Assembly (NCBI GenBank): GCA_024699595.1 | Contig: JAILPG010000252.1 | Coordinates: 1 to 10,049, forward strand | From: Lachnospiraceae bacterium | GTDB taxonomy: Bacteria > Bacillota_A > Clostridia > Lachnospirales > Lachnospiraceae | Direction: 5' to 3' | Length of the DNA stretch: 10,049 bases | Part shown: in pieces, positions 6,387-10,049 of the stretch | Position numbering within the stretch: the first letter of the stretch is position 1 | How the letters are laid out: every line of letters begins with the position of its first letter | Translations under genes and position numbers: made by a program | Notes under the pieces: model-generated | What the model was told of the DNA's origin: nothing | The model's database searches: none | What the model saw: only the letters and a program-made list of their open reading frames with translations

Positions 6387-6497
6387 GTTTACTCAAACAA
6401 CTCATCGGGTCACGATGAGCTTTTATATATGCTGTGCAAACATGTCACGGAGTAAACACGTCCATTTCTTATGGAAAAAAAAGCTGCGCAGTTTACT
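6387..6497 (-). other. rpmG-secE intergenic region with competing inverted repeats
   Basis: The 124-151 bp gap has no tRNA-Trp, which sits here in some Firmicutes. It contains three related 7-8 nt segments: GTTTACT at 6491-6497 (overlapping the rpmG stop), GAGTAAAC at 6450-6457 and GTTTACTC at 6387-6394. The middle one can pair with either flank, so two alternative hairpins are possible. The downstream one encloses a 7-bp hairpin (CTCATCG 6401-6407 / CGATGAG 6413-6419). A run of eight U follows rpmG without a good stem. This may be a partial terminator or processing site that lowers secE-nusG relative to rpmG; no function can be assigned. Confidence 0.4.
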
Positions 6498-6642
6498 TGG
6501 TTTCCTTATGAAGAGTATGTCTCTTGCAGAATCTGCAGTATTTCTTGGTCTCCATCCTGTCGGGATGAGTCTTCTTATCCTTAGTAGTATCGTAGTTACG
6601 GTTCTTGCATTCCGTGCATGCAAGAGTAATCCTTGTACGCAT
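6493..6642 (-). CDS. rpmG: 50S ribosomal protein L33, zinc-binding (C+) form
   Basis: This small large-subunit protein has 49 residues, the normal size for L33. Two CxxC pairs (Cys9/Cys12 and Cys36/Cys39) mark the zinc-containing C+ form, as opposed to the zinc-free form made by some bacteria under zinc limitation. It begins [17 protein letters not shown] and ends [16 protein letters not shown]. The ATG at 6642 has GGAGG (6651-6655) at 8 nt. A longer in-frame start at 6711 would precede the -10 box and the hairpin and is rejected. It is the first gene of the rpmG-secE-nusG-rplK-rplA unit. Confidence 0.98.
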   Translation of the reverse strand: MRTRITLACTECKNRNYDTTKDKKTHPDRMETKKYCRFCKRHTLHKETK

Positions 6643-6667
6643 ATTTCTTACCTCCAGTAAATACACT

Positions 6668-6687
6668 AAAAAAGGGGCTAAGCCCCT
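6668..6687 (-). terminator. Terminator-like hairpin in the rpmG 5' leader
   Basis: A stem AGGGGC/GCCCCT (6673-6678 with 6682-6687) with a 3-nt loop and a U-run (6668-6672) forms a compact intrinsic terminator on the minus strand. It lies only about 5 nt downstream of the predicted rpmG transcription start. Either it ends the chemotaxis transcript that enters from upstream, or it is a promoter-proximal attenuator or 5' stabilising hairpin of the ribosomal unit. Confidence 0.75.
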
Positions 6688-6699
6688 GCGTCGATGTCT

Positions 6700-6728
6700 A
6701 ATATAACACACGCGGGGCCTAGCGTCAA
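6700..6728 (-). promoter_or_regulatory. Strong sigma-A promoter for rpmG-secE-nusG-rplKA
   Basis: TTGACG (6723-6728) and TATATT (6700-6705) are separated by 17 bp, and TG one base upstream of the -10 gives an extended -10 (TGTTATATT). The predicted start is near 6692. A/T-rich repeats immediately upstream could act as an UP element. The match fits a highly expressed ribosomal unit. Confidence 0.8.
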
Positions 6729-6742
6729 ATGGTTTCTAAAAT

Positions 6743-6784
6743 ATTTTTACAGATTTTTACAGAGTTTCCAAATTATTTTTACAG
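6743..6784. repeat. Three copies of ATTTTTACAG at the 3' end of the chemoreceptor gene
   Basis: The decamer ATTTTTACAG occurs at 6743-6752, 6753-6762 and 6775-6784. Two of the copies continue with AGT (6753-6765 and 6775-6787). The third contains the chemoreceptor stop codon. The A/T tracts lie just upstream of the rpmG -35 box with starts 10 and 22 bp apart, so they are roughly in helical phase and could serve as UP-element or bent DNA. Confidence 0.6.
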
Positions 6785-8818
6785 AGTCCACCTCGAAGCT
6801 TCTTCCGAAAGGGCTGCGGCAGTCTTGGAAAGTTCACGCGCCTTGGTATCAACATCGGCAGCATACTCCTTGGCTCTTGAGATGCTCTCGGCAGTCTCCT
6901 GAGTGGAGCTTGCGTTAGCTTCTGCGATCGAAGCAAGGCCGTATACAGCTTCGTAAACAGTCTGCTTGGACGAATCGATCCTGTCGGTCGCACTTCCGAC
7001 ATCGGAGATACCCTGAATGCTTTCGTCCAGTCCACCCTTGGCGGTAGAGAACTCATTGATAGCCTCGGCAAGTATCGCGGTCTGCTGCTCGGTGATCTGC
7101 TTGGCAACGTTGATCTTTGCAACCGACTGCTCGGAATTGCTTACAAGCTCATCGATGATGCTCTGGATCTCTGATGCAGCCTGGTTGGATTTTTCGGAAA
7201 GATCTGATATCTCCGTAGCAACAACGGCAAATCCGCGACCCGCTTCACCGGCTCTTGCAGCCTCGATCGAAGCGTTAAGCGACAGCAGATTGGTCTGGCC
7301 TGCGATGCTCGTTATCAGGTTAGCAGCTTCCTTGATCTTGTCAGCAGACTTGGAAGTACCTGAAATAGCCTCTGCGATCTCGTCTGTTACCTGTGTTACA
7401 TGCATATTGGATTCCTGCAGCTTCTTTAGGCCGTCGCTTGCCGAATATGTAGACTCCTTGACACTGTCTGATACGCCTCTGATGCCGTCAAGCCTTGTCT
7501 TTGATTCGCTTATGAGCTCACTCATCACCTTAACAGACTCGGTAGCCTCGGTTGTGCTGTCAGCCTGATCCAGCGCACCCTTTGCGATATTCTGGCAGGC
7601 CGAATCGATCGTATCCATGATGTCCATGGTCTTTGTGGTATTAGCGGTAAGCTGTCCGACCGTATTCTCCAGGGTGTAGGCAGATTCCGTAAGGCCCTGT
7701 ACGACACCCATAAGTCTTGATCTGAGATTTCCGACAGCCCTTGCGATCTGTCCGATCTCGTTTTTATTTCTGCAAAGCCTCTCACTCTCGGCCTCATCAA
7801 TCCTTAAGTCAAGCTGTCCCATCTGATCCACGATACCCGTAATGGATTTCAGAGGATTTACAAGCTTTGTTATGAAAAAGAATCCGAAGAGTGCACCAAA
7901 CAGGATACCGATAAGCGAGCCTATGATAAGCTTTCTCTGAAGATCAGTCGCTTCGGCATTAACGCTCTTTGTATCGGTAAGAAGTACTACCTTGAATCCG
8001 TTTCTCAGCGCATCATACACATATACCTTATCGCCCACGGTCACATAACCGGAGTCGCCGGACAAAGTGGTTGTAAAAGCATCCCCGTCCTGAAGAGTGG
8101 GATGATTGAGAGTCGTATTTTCTGCGGTTAACAGGAAGCCGTTCTCTTTGCCGGCATTAAGCCGGCCCACGATGTTGTTGATGTTTTCAAGGGAAATATC
8201 CATGCCGACGATACCTACGGATTCGCCCTGGTAAAAGAGCGGGATGACATAGGAGATCATGAAAACATCAATATTAGAATTGTAGTAAGGGCTCATCCAG
8301 ATCGGCTGGCCGTAGTTTACAGGCCCGTAATACCAGCTGACTGCCGTATCATTCTTGTCAAATTCGGTAAAATCAGTGGGTGTCAGCTGATCGTAGGTAC
8401 CCGAATCATTAAGCTGTGCAAAAATACCCGATGTGGGATAAGCATAGTCCGGATTGTATCTTATATAGTAAGTGATCGCACCAGCGGTGTTCTTGGCACA
8501 GTCGATCGCAGTCTGTCTGACGGTCTCGGTAAGCGCATCCACCCCTGCATCACCCGACTTGAAAGCATCCCAGTCAAGATTATCCATAACCGCATCGGCA
8601 AGGATCGAAACACTGGTCTCAACCCTGCTCATCTCGCTGTTTAACTCATCGGCGGTAACAATTGTCTTGTTTCTGAGACCCTGCTCCGACTTCTCATGCA
8701 CGAGCTTGTTGCTGCTAACGACAGCGATCGCACCGATGATGGCAGCGATCACGACAACATTTACAAGCGTGATGATGAGTAACTGCGTCCTTAATGAAGT
8801 TCCTTTTTTTCCTTCCAT
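6779..8818 (-). CDS. Methyl-accepting chemotaxis protein, dCache-type sensor
   Basis: This transmembrane chemoreceptor signals through CheA/CheW to the flagellar motor. Of 679 residues, TM1 lies at about 12-34. The extracellular double-Cache-like sensor spans about 36-295 ([15 protein letters not shown] at 160-174; [17 protein letters not shown] at 193-209). TM2 lies at about 297-316, followed by HAMP (about 316-370, [10 protein letters not shown]). The long cytoplasmic coiled coil has its hairpin tip at about 502-535 ([20 protein letters not shown], then [11 protein letters not shown]). The sensor lacks the Arg two residues before Trp-Tyr found in the amino-acid-binding dCache motif, so the ligand is unknown. 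No C-terminal CheR/CheB pentapeptide is seen. The ATG at 8818 has SD GAGGTGAG (8823-8830); the GTG at 8827 overlaps that SD and is rejected. It is transcribed alone, with a flagellar-type gene upstream. Confidence 0.97.
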   Translation of the reverse strand: MEGKKGTSLRTQLLIITLVNVVVIAAIIGAIAVVSSNKLVHEKSEQGLRNKTIVTADELNSEMSRVETSVSILADAVMDNLDWDAFKSGDAGVDALTETVRQTAIDCAKNTAGAITYYIRYNPDYAYPTSGIFAQLNDSGTYDQLTPTDFTEFDKNDTAVSWYYGPVNYGQPIWMSPYYNSNIDVFMISYVIPLFYQGESVGIVGMDISLENINNIVGRLNAGKENGFLLTAENTTLNHPTLQDGDAFTTTLSGDSGYVTVGDKVYVYDALRNGFKVVLLTDTKSVNAEATDLQRKLIIGSLIGILFGALFGFFFITKLVNPLKSITGIVDQMGQLDLRIDEAESERLCRNKNEIGQIARAVGNLRSRLMGVVQGLTESAYTLENTVGQLTANTTKTMDIMDTIDSACQNIAKGALDQADSTTEATESVKVMSELISESKTRLDGIRGVSDSVKESTYSASDGLKKLQESNMHVTQVTDEIAEAISGTSKSADKIKEAANLITSIAGQTNLLSLNASIEAARAGEAGRGFAVVATEISDLSEKSNQAASEIQSIIDELVSNSEQSVAKINVAKQITEQQTAILAEAINEFSTAKGGLDESIQGISDVGSATDRIDSSKQTVYEAVYGLASIAEANASSTQETAESISRAKEYAADVDTKARELSKTAAALSEEASRWTL

Positions 8819-8888
8819 ACTTCTCACCTCACTATATTATTCTTATTTATATAATGAATAGATTTTTTTCTTTCGTCCTGCGAAATCT

Positions 8889-8897
8889 ATAATACCA
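8889..8897 (-). promoter_or_regulatory. Extended -10 promoter candidate for the chemoreceptor gene
   Basis: TATTAT (8889-8894) is preceded by TGG, giving TGGTATTAT. The -35 region is poor and overlaps the U-run of the upstream terminator. The leader would be about 60 nt. I looked for a flagellar sigma-28 promoter (TAAA ... GCCGATAT) and did not find a convincing one. Confidence 0.4.
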
Positions 8898-8913
8898 CTT
8901 TTCTGTGGATTAG

Positions 8914-8948
8914 GAAAAATCAGCGGCAAAGAGCTTATTCTCTGCCGC
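8914..8948 (-). terminator. Terminator between the FliD-like and chemoreceptor genes
   Basis: GCGGCA and TGCCGC (8943-8948 with 8923-8928) plus an inner GAG/CTC step with a 2-nt bulge form the stem, with a 6-nt loop. Minus-strand TGATTTTT follows (U-run 8915-8919). It is the second of two hairpins after the FliD-like gene. Confidence 0.65.
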
Positions 8949-8981
8949 AAACACGCCCGGAGCAAGAATCCCTAAAACATG

Positions 8982-9012
8982 AAGAAAATACTGAGATACT
9001 CAGTATTTTCTT
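8982..9012 (-). terminator. 14-bp hairpin after the FliD-like gene
   Basis: A perfect 14-bp inverted repeat (8982-8995 and 8999-9012) with a 3-nt loop starts 72 bp past the FliD-like stop. The tail CATGTTTTAG is only moderately U-rich. The A/T-rich arms (AAGAAAA...TTTTCTT) give U-rich 3' ends on both strands. It is probably a terminator or a 3' barrier working with the one at 8914-8948. Confidence 0.6.
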
Positions 9013-9083
9013 AACTATCGAAATCTATATACGGACCATCGGGATAAGCAGGCATTCGATCCGGGTATTTAAAGATCCCTGTC

Positions 9084-9959
9084 TTAGCAGTATCCCGAGA
9101 ACATCATGCCCGAATAGCTGCTGGCCGCATACGGAGCCGAAAAGTTATGACCCGGATTCTTGTATTCAACGACCTTACGCATCGTATACTGCATAGGATC
9201 AAGAGCAACCTCGGTAGTCTTCTTAAGAACCGAATTGGCAAAATCCCTGATGGTCTTGAGCTTGTCGAGAGCATCCGGTGATTCCACGGTCTGCTTGAGC
9301 TTGTTATCATCAAGAGTGATGAGTCCTTCCGTCGAAAGCCCTACACCGATATCCTCAAGCTCCTTGCCAAACCTGGTGGTCATTATCCTCATCTCATTGA
9401 GAAGAGCCTTGGCCTGAGGCTGTTTTTCCACGTAGCTCTTGGTCTTTTCTATGAAAGAATTGTATCCGTCTATAAGCTTTGATACATTCTCGGTAAGAGA
9501 CTCGGTATCAGTCTTGAAGCCTACGGTAACCTTTTCATCCTCAGCTGTTGTGGATACGAGCGTCAGATCGTACATCCTGTCAACAGTGAAGTGGTTGGTG
9601 GTAGCGCTCCGCTCCGTGCCGTTTATAACAAACTCCGCATTCTTCGGAGGAGCTGTTACATTGGCCATTCCCAGATAATTGACAACGCCGCTTGCCTTAC
9701 TTGTCCTGTTATCGGAAACGTTGAACACCGCCTGGGTGTCACCCTTGTAGCCGGTGTCGCTTGATGTAAGCTTCAGTGCGGTATTGCCCGACCCGTCAGC
9801 CACCACTTCGGCATGCACTCCGATATTCGATCTTGAGATCAGCCTTGCAAGCTTGTCCTGGATGTTCTTGTTGGAATCATTCTCACCGATGTTAAACTGG
9901 AACTCATAATCCATATCCCTTGAGTGGATATCAAAGGAATAGGTATCAGGCTCAAGTCC
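9084..9959 (-). CDS. FliD-like flagellar cap protein, 5'-truncated at a chimeric junction
   Basis: The visible part, about 290 codons, resembles the middle of flagellar hook-associated protein 2 (FliD, filament cap). There is a flagellin/hook IN-like motif (NIQDKLARLISRSNIGVHAEVV, shown here in part: NIQDKLARLI; then ALKLTSSDTGYKG). The FliD_C-like core follows (EFVINGTERSATTNHFTV, then FKTDTESLTENVSKLIDGYN). The C-terminus is unusual: instead of the long helical D0 segment it ends YKNPGHNFSAPYAASSYSG plus MMFSGYC. The ATG at 9914 is not the true start, because the frame continues upstream with sensible sequence (GLEPDTYSFDIHSRD) until homology stops near 9960, where foreign DNA begins. It could be a FliD paralogue with a different role, so no symbol is given. 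It is followed by two hairpins and precedes a chemoreceptor gene. Confidence 0.8.
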   Translation of the reverse strand, partial: GLEPDTYSFDIHSRDMDYEFQFNIGENDSNKNIQDKLARLISRSNIGVHAEVVADGSGNTALKLTSSDTGYKGDTQAVFNVSDNRTSKASGVVNYLGMANVTAPPKNAEFVINGTERSATTNHFTVDRMYDLTLVSTTAEDEKVTVGFKTDTESLTENVSKLIDGYNSFIEKTKSYVEKQPQAKALLNEMRIMTTRFGKELEDIGVGLSTEGLITLDDNKLKQTVESPDALDKLKTIRDFANSVLKKTTEVALDPMQYTMRKVVEYKNPGHNFSAPYAASSYSGMMFSGYC

Positions 9960-9960
9960 G

Positions 9961-10049
9961 ATCTTCCCTGGCGGCTATGGCGAGTTCATGAAGTGGCTCA
10001 CCCGCAACCTGAAATACCCCGCAAGTGCCCAGGAGCAAAAGCTGCAAGG
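9961..10049 (+). CDS. Fragment of a TonB C-terminal domain from foreign DNA
   Basis: On the plus strand, in frame from 9961, the DNA reads IFPGGYGEFMKWLTRN followed by LKYPASAQEQKLQ. This matches the TonB_C pattern FPGG...hMKaL..NhKYP..A.e...QG found in energy-transducing TonB proteins, which are especially common in Bacteroidota. Such a protein is not expected in a Gram-positive cell without an outer membrane. The codons are also richer in C/G endings than those of the neighbouring genes. Both ends are open: the left end is the junction with the FliD-like gene and the right end is the window edge. It is most likely a chimeric read or assembly join rather than a resident gene. Confidence 0.75.
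   Translation, partial: MFPGGYGEFMKWLTRNLKYPASAQEQKLQ

Noticed and set aside
6369..6492. tRNA-Trp between rpmG and secE, as in some Firmicutes
   Set aside because: No cloverleaf, T-loop or anticodon arm could be found.
8819..8827. GTG start three codons upstream of the chemoreceptor ATG
   Set aside because: The GTG lies within the SD sequence that serves the ATG at 8818.
9011..9055. 14-codon ORF (MPAYPDGPYIDFDS) after the FliD-like stop
   Set aside because: No SD and very short; it might be a remnant of a longer C-terminus after a frameshift, but nothing shows this.

Overview
The window carries a Gram-positive (Firmicutes) ribosomal-protein and RNA-polymerase gene cluster, with a chemotaxis gene and a flagellar cap-like gene upstream. 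Almost everything reads on the minus strand, so transcription runs from high to low coordinates. The order rpmG-secE-nusG-rplK-rplA ... rplJ-rplL-rpoB, the protein sequences, the strong SD sites and the flagellar/chemotaxis genes fit a motile Lachnospiraceae-type clostridium, possibly from the gut or rumen. That placement is inferred from the look of the sequence and no database was searched.

Layout in the direction of transcription. (1) 9961-10049 is foreign: in plus-strand frame it reads like the C-terminal domain of a Bacteroidota TonB protein and abruptly ends the neighbouring gene, so this end looks chimeric. (2) 9084-9959 is the 3' part of a FliD-like gene, followed by two hairpins. (3) 6779-8818 encodes a methyl-accepting chemotaxis protein. 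(4) A strong sigma-A promoter (6700-6728) starts the rpmG-secE-nusG-rplK-rplA unit. A probable L1 autoregulatory site lies before rplK (5467-5501) and an intrinsic terminator follows rplA (4191-4244). (5) A lipoprotein of the CapA/PGA_cap family (2531-4063), with its own promoter and a downstream hairpin, sits between rplA and rplJ. (6) rplJ-rplL has a separate promoter, an L10 leader with an attenuator, and a 105-bp near-perfect palindrome close to the rplJ SD. (7) rpoB has its own extended -10 promoter in the rplL-rpoB gap and runs off the window (about 297 codons present).

The usual secE-to-rpoB supercluster is thus split into at least three separately promoted units, each with a visible regulatory element: L1 site for rplKA, L10 leader for rplJL, separate promoter for rpoB. 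These units supply the L1 stalk, the L11/L10/L7-L12 stalk, SecE and NusG, and the RNAP beta subunit. I saw no CRISPR array, transposase, tRNA or rRNA. I found no convincing new multi-gene system. The items most worth checking are the chimeric end, the palindrome in the rplJ leader, the capA unit inside the ribosomal cluster, and the terminator-like hairpin next to the rpmG promoter.
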